In this document: positions 49,455-59,742 of the stretch, one piece after another
Layout of the letters: every line of letters begins with the position of its first letter
Position numbering within the stretch: position 1 is the stretch's first letter
Assembly (NCBI RefSeq): GCF_001625305.1
Contig: NW_017802780.1
Location: forward strand, 45,970-109,969
Length of the DNA stretch: 64,000 nucleotides
Reading direction: 5' to 3'
From: Branchiostoma belcheri
Taxonomy: Eukaryota > Chordata > Leptocardii > Amphioxiformes > Branchiostomatidae
The notes under the pieces: generated by a model
Told to the model about the DNA's origin: nothing
Seen by the model: only the letters and a program-made list of their open reading frames with translations
Database searches by the model: none
Program-made: the position numbers and the translations under genes

Positions 49455-50570
49455 ATGACTAACAAGTTGTTCCTGACTGCCGTGATGTTCATCGCCTGGT
49501 ACTCTCTGGTAGATGGTCGAGTGACGGATACGGGTCCACTGCTCTCCGACATGGAAGTGTAGGATTGAATTGTATTCCTTGGGTTTTCGTGAGAACACGC
49601 TATCTAGTACCATGGAGTGACCCATGAAATGGTTAATCTTCCATTCATGAAGTACATTCAGTTTTAATAAGATACTTTGAACTACTATATCAAAAACGTG
49701 TCTCTCTTGTGAAAGATTTGAAATTAAAAAAAAAAGTAAAAGAAACATTGCCGTTTGCTCTGATCTGATGAATGTAACCTTGTTATTTGTGTAGGATGTA
49801 TGAGGGTGTGTCTAGGGAATACTGCCAGTTTGAGGACGCACAAATCTTTAGAGACAGCAGCTGGACAACCTTTGACTGCAGGAGATGTACCTGCAACTCC
49901 AATGGACTGAGCTGCTGGATGTAAGTCCAGCATTTGTTTTTGCATTTTGTCTACCTTAATCGTTTTTCAGTTAACCGTATGTTCCCCTGGAAACACGCTT
50001 CAGTACTCTTATTTATATCCTTTGTCATCAAATGAAGACTGGTTAAAAAAACATGTAGAACTGTATGATATTCCTAAAATGACTAATATTTTAACGGTTT
50101 AACCGTTGTGCTTCTTGAAATATATACCAAATCAGTGGGATAAAAATTATGACGTTGATTTTATTCAGGAATTAGTCGTACTTTTTTCGTTACCTTTCGA
50201 CCAAAGTCATAATGCAATGCTGTGTATAAAATAACCCTCGGAGACTAACTTATCAATTAAGGCTGCATGCTTCCGAGGGGAGCGTATCGCTCTAGGCAGA
50301 AGGCTCTCCAGGTAGTTCTGTACTCTGGTTGCATCCGAATTGCAAGAAGTGTTGAGGTCCAGAAGGTAGTGCGTACAGCATAGGTCTTATTAACACTCTA
50401 GAAATGTCCACACGACTTATTCCCCTGCTTTTCTATCAACTTCTAGCCCAGAATCAGAAGTGCCCGATGGCTGCATGAGGATTTACGACTTTGACTGCTA
50501 TGAGCGCATCGTGCAGAGCGACAACCTCGACCTCGACTGCTCCACTAACGATGTCATTACTGGTAAATAA
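49455..50570 (+). CDS. Beta-microseminoprotein (PSP94)-like secreted protein, 117 aa
   Basis: Coding exons 49455-49558, 49795-49920, 50447-50570 (TAA), both introns phase 2. A likely non-coding exon ends at 48977 (AAAAG|GTGAGT) and splices to 49453, two bases before the ATG. Residues 1-21 are a signal peptide. The mature part has the family pattern YC...W.TFDCRRCTC...SCW, then GC...FDC...LDC. Length is close to the vertebrate protein (about 114 residues). It has eight cysteines where mammalian PSP94 has ten: the first cysteine is absent and the second of the usual CC pair is W. The exon-1 donor (GT|GTAGGA) is weak. AATAAA at 50620-50625. Role in invertebrates unknown; secreted, possibly mucosal or reproductive by family analogy. 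Confidence 0.85.
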
Positions 50571-50625
50571 GCATAAACAATGCAGCCAACAACCGTCATG
50601 AGATACGGTCGAACATGAAAATAAA

Positions 50626-51443
50626 ACATGAAAAATGAGTCATTTTGTCTGGTAGTTCTTATGATGTCAATCACATGGCGTAGCATTCTTCTATCACATA
50701 GTGGTTTTAGATTAGTTGGTAATGTTATGCTTGTAACGAAGTAATGAAGTAGATTTTCACAAGCCAAGTAATGTTAACCTTATGATTGACGAATTATAAA
50801 TTTTTCATTGTCTCATTCTTTATGCAAGTTCTATTCAAACTCTTTTTTGTTAATAATATATTGTTATACCGTACCTATAACATACATTCTTTAGGAAGAC
50901 AAAACCCTACTGTTAATATGAAAGTTAATGTCCAAGTTTATTACAAGTAACAGAAGGACAAACAATGAAGGCCAATACCCGTACAATATATGACTAATCT
51001 AGTTCAAAAGTTTGCTCTAAATTTTAAGTGTTCTTTTCTGAATCAGACATATTCACAAAACAAAAAACGGTAACAAGGACTGTGCGGCGCTGCACTCAAG
51101 TTTGAAACTTATTTTAACAGCAGCACACAACAAAATACAATTAACAGATACTCATACTTGACATGACAGTGGGCCGAACTCCCACCTCCCAATACTAATG
51201 CTAGCCAGTTTATGAAAACAAATATTGAGCAGGAGTGACATCTATTATAGATTGACGAAAAAAACATTTAACCGTTGGTAACGAAACGGTGAAAGACGAA
51301 GGTCCCACTATTCTGTAATAAGTGGGTTTTGTGGTGTTATTTTTTTACTGTTTACAGTAATTATAGTATGGCGTGAGCACTTTGAAATAAAATGTATTTC
51401 TTTTAACATCGTATTTGACGTGCAGCATTTAAATTTAGAGACC
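50626..51443. other. Spacer between two small secreted-protein genes, no gene seen
   Basis: AT-rich; no exon, no strong repeat recognised. Confidence 0.5.
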
Positions 51444-51579
51444 ATGAAAATTTACAGACCATGACCTGGCGGATTGGGGTTGCGTCATTGGAAATCGAGC
51501 AAGGCACATGTCTTGTTCCCAGCAGATTATTTATAAAAGTCTCCTCCAAACCATTTGTACTATCACTTCAAGAGTCAAT
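51444..51579 (+). repeat. 136-bp direct repeat, upstream copy (duplicated promoter-like segment)
   Basis: Almost the same as 52204-52339 (I count two mismatches), 760 bp apart. It contains TATTTATAAAAG (TATAAA at 51532-51537). No 5' leader-like exon with a donor site follows this copy, and the 145-codon ORF downstream (51590-52027) shows no motif. Confidence 0.9.
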
Positions 51580-52203
51580 TGTCTTTTAAGTGTTTCAAAA
51601 CAAAGATAGCTTTTTTACCGTTTTTTTAGTTAAAGGGGTACTAATTCTAATTTTGGTAATTACGGAGAAGCAATCAAAATTATCTAGTTCTATGTGTTTT
51701 TCGAGTATATATCGTTTTGCGTGTCTTGTGAACCCTCAGCTTACCGGTACCAATAATCAAATTCGGACCAAAAGTTTGGATATGCATGTAGTAAATTATG
51801 GACCTAATCATTATGATAGTACGCATAAATTTGGTGTCAGTGGTGTTTACTGGAGTAGAACAGATATAAGCATTTACTACAGTCTACTATTTCCTTTCGG
51901 TTGCAAAAGTTCTTTAATAGGACTAAAAGAGAGCTTCAACTTTCAGAAGCTTCAAGTTCAACTTTCTATCAGATTCCATTTCAAATGCAGCAGTAATGTT
52001 AAAAAAATTCATGTTAACTTAAATTAAAGTCAACAGTCACCTACCCTCTCAGTGTTGCCTCTCAGCTCTGTTTGCCGAAGGAAAGCGCATATTTATCATA
52101 CCAAGGCTAACTGTGGATAGACGCTTTTTATGAAACAACGAAACTGTTTTAAATTTAGCCCAGCACATCCTGAGGATGTTTATAACTTGGTCCGGACATG
52201 GAT

Positions 52204-52339
52204 ATGAAAATTTACAGACCATGACCTGGCGGATTGGGGTTGCGTCATTGGAAATCAAACAAGGCACATGTCTTGTTCCCAGCAGATTATTTATAAAAGT
52301 CTCCTCCAAACCATTTGTACTATCACTTCAAGAGTCAAT
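52204..52339 (+). repeat. 136-bp direct repeat, downstream copy, at the promoter of the next gene
   Basis: Second copy of the segment at 51444-51579. The sequence identity ends at the same base in both (AGAGTCAAT). What follows here is a plausible 5' UTR exon ending at 52391 (ATCAAG|GTAGGT). Confidence 0.9.
52292..52297 (+). promoter_or_regulatory. TATA box (TATAAA) of the small cysteine-rich protein gene
   Basis: Lies about 95 bases before the donor at 52391 of an inferred 5' UTR exon, which would start near 52320. The next exon begins at 52614, six bases before the ATG. Placement rests on position only. Confidence 0.55.
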
Positions 52340-52619
52340 CGTATTTCTTTACAGACACTTTTGAAAGTAAGGTTGGAGACAAGAGATCAAGGTAGGTAAG
52401 TAATAAATGTATATTTAGACCCATAGTGGTTCGAAAGCATAAGCAAATGATTTTCAAATTAGAATACGTAGTAGTATAAAGTACTTTCAAAAGTGGAGTA
52501 CAAAATGGCATTGCCATTGGCGCCATAATAGACTGCGCAACGATAAACCCGTTTCTGATGTGTCTCATCACGCTTGCTGTTTTCAAAATGTGCTGTTCTT
52601 TTTCATCCCACAGCGCGCC

Positions 52620-54984
52620 ATGCCTGTGTATATGGTCATCTTAGCGGCCATATGTGCTGTCTGGCTGCAAGGGGCAGACGGGGGCTCCTATCATTATTCT
52701 GTCTACTGGGATACAGTCCGGTAACCCAAACTATTTGTCTTGATATTTTTTGAAGGCTAGACATGCAAAAATGAATAATATTTTCAAAGCTGTTGCTCAA
52801 TTTAAAGTCAAATGAACACTTCTATGCACTTATGAGGTGACACAGTAGATATATGACTACTAGTATGCCGAAAAAATGGCGGTGAATGCTTATTTTAAAA
52901 GCTTGAGGATTGTATTCGGAAGGAAAGCATGTGTTTGGGAGGGAGATTTATAGTTTTGCAGCTTATAGAAAGAAACTGTTGCTGTAGAGGGACTTGAAAC
53001 AGGAATTTGAACGGCGTGACGATGTGAACTCCGGGAAAACCTCGTGACACGCTGAGATAAGACTAAACGATATCACTAGACAAAGGTTTGTGGATCTATG
53101 GACGTTTCAGACGCCGTCCAGTATTCCTAAGTTTAAAGATAATAATAATGGTTTATTCAATTATTAACATATATACAATACATACGTACAGTCAAACCTG
53201 GCAGCCAGAGGCTGAATTGCATGGGAGCTGTTTCCATGAGTTTCGTTAAAACAATATCTCAACCATTATCTCAACCGTATTTAAAAACATTTACGAACTG
53301 GATAAAATTGACGGAGCATAAAAACATTCTTAAGCAGATTAAAGTGAAAAGGTCAAATTATTTTACAGGTTCAGCAATCGTACCATATGTTATTGCACTG
53401 TCGCGATATCTTACAGTTCTACAGTAAATACTGTTCAGTTTGTGGGATGATCTAGTTTTCCTGCCACTTATTTCCTCTCGTGAAGGCGGTAAGAGCTGTC
53501 TGTACTGTTCAGATTGTTTTAGGGACCTAGTGAATTTAACGGTCAGTTCTTCGCGGCGTCCTTTGAGGGTTGGGAGGGCAAGTTGTTCACACGCTTTTGA
53601 GTAAGAAATGAAGTCTTTCCCCAGGATGATTCTCAGCGCCCGGCGTTGCACTTTCTCGAGTTTGTTGCTGAGCAGAAAGTCCGGAGTGCCACACACAATT
53701 CTGTGATATAATATTAAATATTTTTCTAAAACACGGAACGATCGTTATAACTACATTTCTAGTTATTTATGAACCATTTAAAAAGCCATTCTAATTTTAC
53801 ATTGCTCCTAGAATTATGTATTTTATACTCTTGTTAAGTAAAGATAAAGTTGTGCTCTGTGCCTGAAGGTTTGGCAACGCCGCATGGACGAGGGGTCTTT
53901 ATTTGAGCGAGACATTCATATTTCTGAAACGCCTTTTGTTATTTGCGTAAAGAAGATCACCGGCACTGATACGATTCGTGTAAATGATGCATATGCATTT
54001 GCAACCCTTTATATTACCCCAGTTGTAGCTCGTGGAACTCTTAGATATTGAACACAAATTATGTAATTCAAATCCCCGCCAAGCTGTGTTGGAGCTGAGC
54101 TTAAACTTTGCAACTGTATATTGAGTGAGCTGTATTCACTTGAGAATCTCATGCCAGGTCATTTTTACATCAGCTAAATAGTGTGCATCAGGCATGACCA
54201 AAACATTTTTAATTTCTATATTTGCAGCTATAACGGCACTGCTGGCAACTACCGAGATGTTATCAGGACATACTGTAAGATGCCGAGCAACCCGAGGGTC
54301 ACTATGATGCCACGGCATGGAAGCATCTTGAAGGATATGTACTGTCGCAGTCATGAATGCCAAAGGCATGGCTTGACGCAGACCTGGTACGTTTGTACGT
54401 AGGTGAATAGATGGGATGGCAGTGCACATACATTTGTGGAGCCAATGCAATTTTAAAGTAGCATTGGTTTCGTATGTGAACGCTATACCCCCTCCGTCGT
54501 ACTTCAAGGGAGAGTAGGGGGTAGACCTGAGTGCGTCTCGTGATAGCTTTAAGGATGGAAAGCCTGCTAGTTGTAGAGATAAAATGTCGCATGTTGGTTT
54601 TGTTCTAATCTGCTGCCTAAATTCTCATTGATATCGGCCTCATTTCGTCATTTTGTTCAAAATTCTAAATACCTATCTAACTCTCTCTCTCTCCTTTCTC
54701 ACTCTCTACCTACAAGTATAAAAAAAAAAATTAATGTATCTGTTTTTTATGTGACCTGCATTGCGTAACAAATCAATTGTACAGCCGAGTGTATGTCATT
54801 TTAAACTCATATTATTAGTGAAAGATTGCTGCCAAGTATGATATATTAATAACTAATTCAACTCCATCTAATTTCTAGGGATGATCCACCAATTTACCAA
54901 CCCAGCAACCTCTACTGCGAATGGGGGCATGACGCCGACTGTGTCCCCGAAAATGTGTGCATGTGGTGGCCATGGCGCAAATAG
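52620..54984 (+). CDS. Small secreted six-cysteine protein, unrecognised family, 121 aa
   Basis: Exons 52620-52720, 54228-54386, 54879-54984 (TAG), both introns phase 2; total 366 coding bases. Residues 1-20 (MPVYMVILAAICAVWLQGAD) are a signal peptide. The mature part has six cysteines: TYC, MYC, HEC, LYC, ADC, NVC, with a tryptophan-rich end (CMWWPWRK). ATTAAA at 55042-55047 fits a poly(A) signal. The gene layout (non-coding exon 1, ATG within a few bases of exon 2, three coding exons, phase-2 introns) repeats that of the microseminoprotein-like gene 2 kb upstream, but the cysteine spacing does not match and I cannot assign a family. Intron 1 holds a LINE fragment (53358-53696). Confidence 0.75.
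53095..53215. repeat. Penelope hammerhead fragment and mariner/LINE ends in an intron
   Basis: GACGTTTCAGACGCCGTCC at about 53101-53119 is the reverse complement of the 3' part of the PLE hammerhead core. It is followed by AATAATAATGGTTTATT and a CAGTCAAACCTGGC end at 53187. All are truncated pieces. Confidence 0.55.
53358..53696 (-). pseudogene. LINE reverse-transcriptase C-terminal fragment
   Basis: The minus-strand frame reads KLEKVQRRALRIILG, LALPTLKGRREELTVKF and TVRYRDSAITYG. This is the usual post-RT region of CR1/L2-group LINEs (VQRRA, LPTL..RR, R.R.SAI.Y). 5'-truncated; not a functional gene. Confidence 0.8.
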
Positions 54985-55047
54985 GCCCCTACCTGAGGCG
55001 CCATGCACAGCCTTGTGGTGGTCTCGACTGTGTGGACTCATATTAAA

Positions 55048-56359
55048 ATTGGCAAACTGACATTACCTTGTCTTTTCTTTCTATTTACGCGGCTATTTAA
55101 AAGTGTTCGATTTTAGGACATGCGATTGGCCAGTTACTGTTTGTTAAACGCTATCAACTTTCATTACCACATCGCTGTAGACCAATGAGCTTCATGTGTG
55201 AACGTTTTGCAGTTCTGTGTAAATTGCATAACTCAAGCAAACCGCCACTGCAAAGAATGGTTCTAAAAGTGCCATACGAACGTAATATTTTTTTATAACT
55301 TTTTAATAGTTGTTCTTGCTTCAAGGAGACACCAGAATTCTAAAAAAGTAGAATTTTTAATTAATTTTAATTAATTTAATAGAATTTTTAATTAATGAAT
55401 TAAAAGTAAATATGTCCCCTCAAATATCTCTAAAATTCCCCTTGTCTACTACAACGATGTCTCAAACAGGTATGTGACCTTTGAGAATATTCATTTGGTG
55501 TTAGGAAATGGCACTGTGCCATTTGTTGACTTTTATACGTAATCCGCGGAAGGGGCGGTCACCTCTGAAATTTGCCTATTGATAACCTTAAGGCCAAAGA
55601 AAATAAACAGCAGGGGGGCTTTCCAAATTGTTGACTTACGTTATAAATGAGTAACGTAGCTGAAAATGAAACCACCGTAGATTTTCTTTACAAAACAAGG
55701 AATTACAAGGAATACATATTTCATCAAGCAAAACGCCCCTCCAATCAAAGAAAGAAAGAGGGTGAGAGAGGGAGAGATAGAGAGAAACGAAAGAAAGTAT
55801 TCAGTTTCAATCTGTAAAGCCTCATACATTTACTTACCGCTAAGACATCAGCCGTACCCAACATGTAACAGAACTACTCAAGATACTTTTGTATTATAGG
55901 ACACCCAGTAGCCAAATGCACCGCCTTCAACAATATTAGAACAGCCCTAACATACGAGATAACATAGTTACGTGAATAATTTTATCATGTCGGTAAGTCA
56001 CTATATAAAGAGACTATTATTTTTTTTTAAATTCTATTCTTACACGACCAAGTGTTTTAACTTTTATTCAGCCGACGTTTCGGTGACCGCCTCTCACCTT
56101 CCTGTGGGCAATTCGGACTGGTTCACATTGCACTGCAGCACAGGTGTCGCTGCTATAGATACGTTCCCAAACGCAAAGAATTTACATAATCTACACGGTC
56201 ACAAGGAACGGTATCTACAATGCTGTACTAAACGTACGGGAGTGTGATATATACATAATTGTCAAGTAATTTAGTAACAAAAAAGTTACACCTTACATGC
56301 ACACACACATACAGGCACACACACAAACACGCACACACATACACACACACAAACACGTA

Positions 56360-56407
<48 letters not shown>

Positions 56408-57147
56408 GACATACACACAAATACAGACACGTGCACACACACAAAACGCATCTTTAAAACTGAAAAAAGAACAAGCACTCGCCACTTAATTAAGAATAAG
56501 ATTGCATAATTTACATTGTCCTTAATAACTTTTCATAGTAGCATGCTTGTGCATTATGTGGTTTTCCATTTTATTTACACATCGGTATGTTAAAAATCTG
56601 CTTCCAAAACGTATGTCATTTTTTAAAATTGTTTTTCACGATAAACGAAGTAATAAATGCAATTCCTCGTTTTGAAACGCCGTAAGGTATATTGGTCAAT
56701 AAGTCGTACGATCGCAAACTGTGTTTCTTGTATGTATATTGTATAACATAAATCTGTGTTATTACTATTGGGGAAAAGAAGCACGTCGGCAGAACGTACA
56801 GAACCTGCGCAAAACCCGTAATATATTGTGCATAGCACTTCCGTAGAATGTCCCATATAAGGTTGTATTCGCGCATATAAGGTTAACATTCCGTATGTAG
56901 TTTCCAAATGTTATGTCGGAAAAAATATCGTCTGCAACAAGCAAAATTCTACGTTGCAACGTTGACAAAAAATCCAACGAAAACCGTGAAAAATCAGGAT
57001 TCTGCGCAGGCGCAGTACGTTCTGCCGACGTGCTGGGAAAAGAATGCCTTAGCCCCTTACCAGTGGCTGTTTCTATCAAAACCTAACATAAATCCTGTGA
57101 CCTCGCAACAACTAATTATATAACCATGTGTTGTCTGATCTGTTTAG
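55048..57147. other. Non-coding stretch before the dioxygenase-like exon
   Basis: No further exon of the dioxygenase-like gene found. (CA)n at about 56298-56404 on + (open frames there are compositional). A GAGAGAG-like patch lies near 55757-55790. The 91-codon frame at 55972 shows no motif. Confidence 0.5.
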
Positions 57148-57305
57148 GTGAGATGCTCGCATTTAACAACACCCGCACCCTTCACGGCCGCATCGCCTTC
57201 AGCCAGACCGGCGGCTCCCGCCATCTACAGGGCGGCTACCTGGACTGGGACGAGATCTACTCGCGCATGCGTGTTCTCAAGACGGACCTGGGGATCCAAG
57301 ACTAG
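57148..57305 (+). CDS. Terminal exon of a gamma-butyrobetaine dioxygenase-like gene (orphan exon)
   Basis: After an acceptor (CTGTTTAG) the phase-1 frame reads EMLAFNNTRTLHGRIAFSQT, then SRHLQGGYLDWDEIYSRMRV, and ends LGIQD with TAG at 57303. This matches the C-terminal end of BBOX1/TMLHE-type 2-oxoglutarate and Fe(II)-dependent dioxygenases. H of LHGR is the distal iron ligand and the following basic region binds 2-oxoglutarate. BBOX1 (rather than TMLHE) is suggested by RHL.G.Y.DWD. These enzymes make carnitine from gamma-butyrobetaine. The rest of the enzyme, including the H-x-D half of the iron site, is not found upstream. Either the preceding intron is very long or this is a remnant. A MITE begins 120 bp downstream. 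Confidence 0.7.
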
Positions 57306-57425
57306 ACACCTTAATTCCTGAAGCCGATTCTACGGTGGCAAGGCAGTTGGCTAGAGAAGCGTACATTGTTTTTCGCTGAAATACCATAACACGCAGCCTG
57401 TGACCCTAAGTTCTAATCACTTTAA

Positions 57426-58400
57426 CCCTAAACAGTACACCTGGGGTCCGCGCGGACCCCAGCACTATATATTCTGTAATATCTTTTTTGTTTCTGAAGA
57501 TTTTTTTCTGAAATTTTAGGTAATTGTCACCCACAAAGTTGTCTCTCAATACAGTGCAGAAAACTCCGTTTCTACCATTTTTTTTAAAAAATATATCTGA
57601 TTTTCTTTTGGGGTCCGCGCGGACCCCAGCCGGCTTTCGATCATAATAGATACACTGGTGTTCTTATACATTACCTTATTTCCGTTTTTATATGTTTTTA
57701 TGCACTCATCGTATGTCTACCAAGTTTTCAGAGAATGGTGTAGTAATAGAATTAAATTTTAATAACTTTGGTGTAATTATGACGTCATATGACGTCAGAG
57801 CTAATAATATGGTCCGCCATATTGGATTTTGACCAATGACGTCATCAAATTAGCATATTCTATGCATATTAAATGATTTAACTGATGTTTTATTATGTAA
57901 GATGTTATTAATGTTGGAAAAGAAGTGTAATTTAATATAAAACTAAAAAAAATTATGTTTAAACCAAAATTACTTCTATTTTAAAAAAAAGAAACCCGTT
58001 GCCATGGCAACACAAAAAAACATCAACTTACTAGTATTAAACTAATATGAACTTTTTTCCAGAGACATTTTAGGAGAGGTCTCCAAATTTGATACTTCTA
58101 GCGCAAGCCGTTTAGCCGCTATCTGAGATCAAAGTTGTGCCTCAAAAGCCCCTTCAGTCTGAAATGAGATTAAAAATCGGGTATTTCTTCTTGTCTTCTT
58201 TTCTTCACCAAAAAATAGAAAAAGGTCAAAACGTATGATTTTTGTATGTAATGTGGACACAGAGGTTCCCACATCAGTTTGCAAAACAATTGAGCTGGTT
58301 GCATGTTGATAATTTCTAAAATTAGCAAAAAACTGTTCTGGGGTCCGCGCGGACCCCAGGTGTACAGATTAATCAGTCCGGGAAGGTGTACTGTTGAGGG
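57426..58400. mobile_element. piggyBac-like MITE, 975 bp, with three perfect palindromes
   Basis: Flanked by TTAA on both sides (57422-57425, 58401-58404). Ends are CCCTAAACAGTACACCT and the reverse complement of CCCTCAACAGTACACCT. GGGGTCCGCGCGGACCCC occurs at 57443-57460, 57610-57627 and 58340-58357. TTAA targets with CCCT-start ends are typical of piggyBac elements. No transposase. Confidence 0.8.
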
Positions 58401-58785
58401 TTAAGGGCTCTAATCATTCTAAGACCTACCCACATACCTACGTTTCATGACAATCCTAGCTTCTTGAGTTATCGTGCTGAACCACGTATATACCTGTGCT
58501 AACATTCCTGTACAAGTCCTAGAATTCCTGGAAACTGCACATGATACTATATCATTAGGCTCGCTCTTGAGGCGTTACCAATAACGATGTGTTGCTGTGC
58601 TATGTACAGGGTAGTCGCCAAGGGGCCTAAATCCTCTACTGTGTGGTGATGGGGTATCCATAATGCTTGGCTAACGGTACCTCAACTTTAAACTGCTTAG
58701 TTACATGTATTGGTGCGTCTACCGGATAGCATGGCACTGGGCGTCCCATTAAGTACCGTCTTGGGAAGAAACCTCCCAATAAATA

Positions 58786-59596
58786 ATAAGAAAAGTTTGA
58801 ATCTTTACTTCTGGATAAAATAAGAAAATAATGTCAGACGTTTCAGACGCCGTCCGGCATCTTTCATCAGTGAAATATTCAAAATTGCGGTAGAACTCGG
58901 AACGGCACCGTTAATTCTAAAAGTATTTATGTTCTAAATAAACAAATAATAAGTTAGCAACAAGCGTTCTATAGATTCTATATACAATACACATGGTAAA
59001 GTATTAACTAATGTAATGATAAAGATAAGTGAGTCCCTAGATATGCTGTAAAGTAGAATCCCATGTACTTGAAAGTTCAACTCTAAGTCCTCCCTTCCTG
59101 TTGAGTGATGGTTTATAAAGTCTTTCATAAATCGCCTCCTTGACTCCACGCTCAAACCAGCGTGCCTCCCGGTCCAAGATGTCCGTTGATTCAAGATGAA
59201 AAGAATGTCCTTTATGTTTGTCCAGATGGTGCCATATGGCCGAAGAAAATCCACTGTTACTGGCCCTGCAGTGTTGCTTATATCTTTCCTTGAGCGGCTG
59301 ACTGGTCTCCCCGATGTACGTTTCTTTGCAATGATGATCTTCACATTTTAGTCTGTAAATGACATCCGATTTCACACTAGTTTTAAGTTTGTCCTTTGGA
59401 TGAAACAACATCTGTCTGAGAGTGCGACATGGTTTGAAGTTGGTGGCGATGTTGTAATTGTGTAAGATACGTCTTATCTTCTCCGAAACTCCTTGGATGT
59501 ATGGGATGGAAATGTTGACTGTTTTAGTCCTGTCTAACTGTGAGTTTCTTGACGTCTTCTTAGATGAGTCGGAAGGCTTAAGTGCTTTGTTAAAAG
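58786..59596 (-). pseudogene. Inverted, 5'-truncated PLE copy with the GIY-YIG end
   Basis: The minus-strand frame (59037-59411 and beyond) repeats the C-terminus of the forward ORF (KCEDHHCKETYIGETSQPLK ... GGLRVELSSTWDSTLQHI) with very few differences (SV for CV, KTS for KNC). It lacks the reverse transcriptase. It is part of the same insertion, not a separate gene. Confidence 0.85.
58837..58870 (-). ncRNA. Hammerhead ribozyme motif in the inverted PLE copy
   Basis: Same 34-base core as 59628-59661, on the minus strand. Confidence 0.7.
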
Positions 59597-59742
59597 TCCG
59601 AGTTCTACCGCAATTTTGAATATTTCACTGATGAAAGATGCCGGACGGCGTCTGAAACGTCTGACATTATTTTCTTATTTTATCCAGAAGTAAAGATTCA
59701 AACTTTTCTTATTAGTATTATCCTGGATGATTAATCTTCACA
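59597..59742 (+). repeat. PLE terminal repeat, upstream copy
   Basis: Direct repeat of 61814-61958 (TCCGAGTTCTACCGCAATTT ... ATTAATCTTCACAAAC). The ORF start codon at 59727 lies inside it. Confidence 0.88.
59628..59661 (+). ncRNA. Hammerhead ribozyme motif in the upstream PLE terminal repeat
   Basis: CTGATGA at 59628-59634, a seven-pair stem II (AGATGCC / GGCGTCT, loop GGAC), then GAAAC and GTC at 59654-59661. Bases on both sides can pair weakly as stem I. Stem III would be only about two pairs. PLEs are known to carry such minimal hammerheads. Activity in this copy is inferred. Confidence 0.75.

Noticed and set aside
51590..52027. 145-codon ORF downstream of the upstream promoter copy
   Set aside because: No signal peptide, no known motif, AT-driven composition, no splice support.
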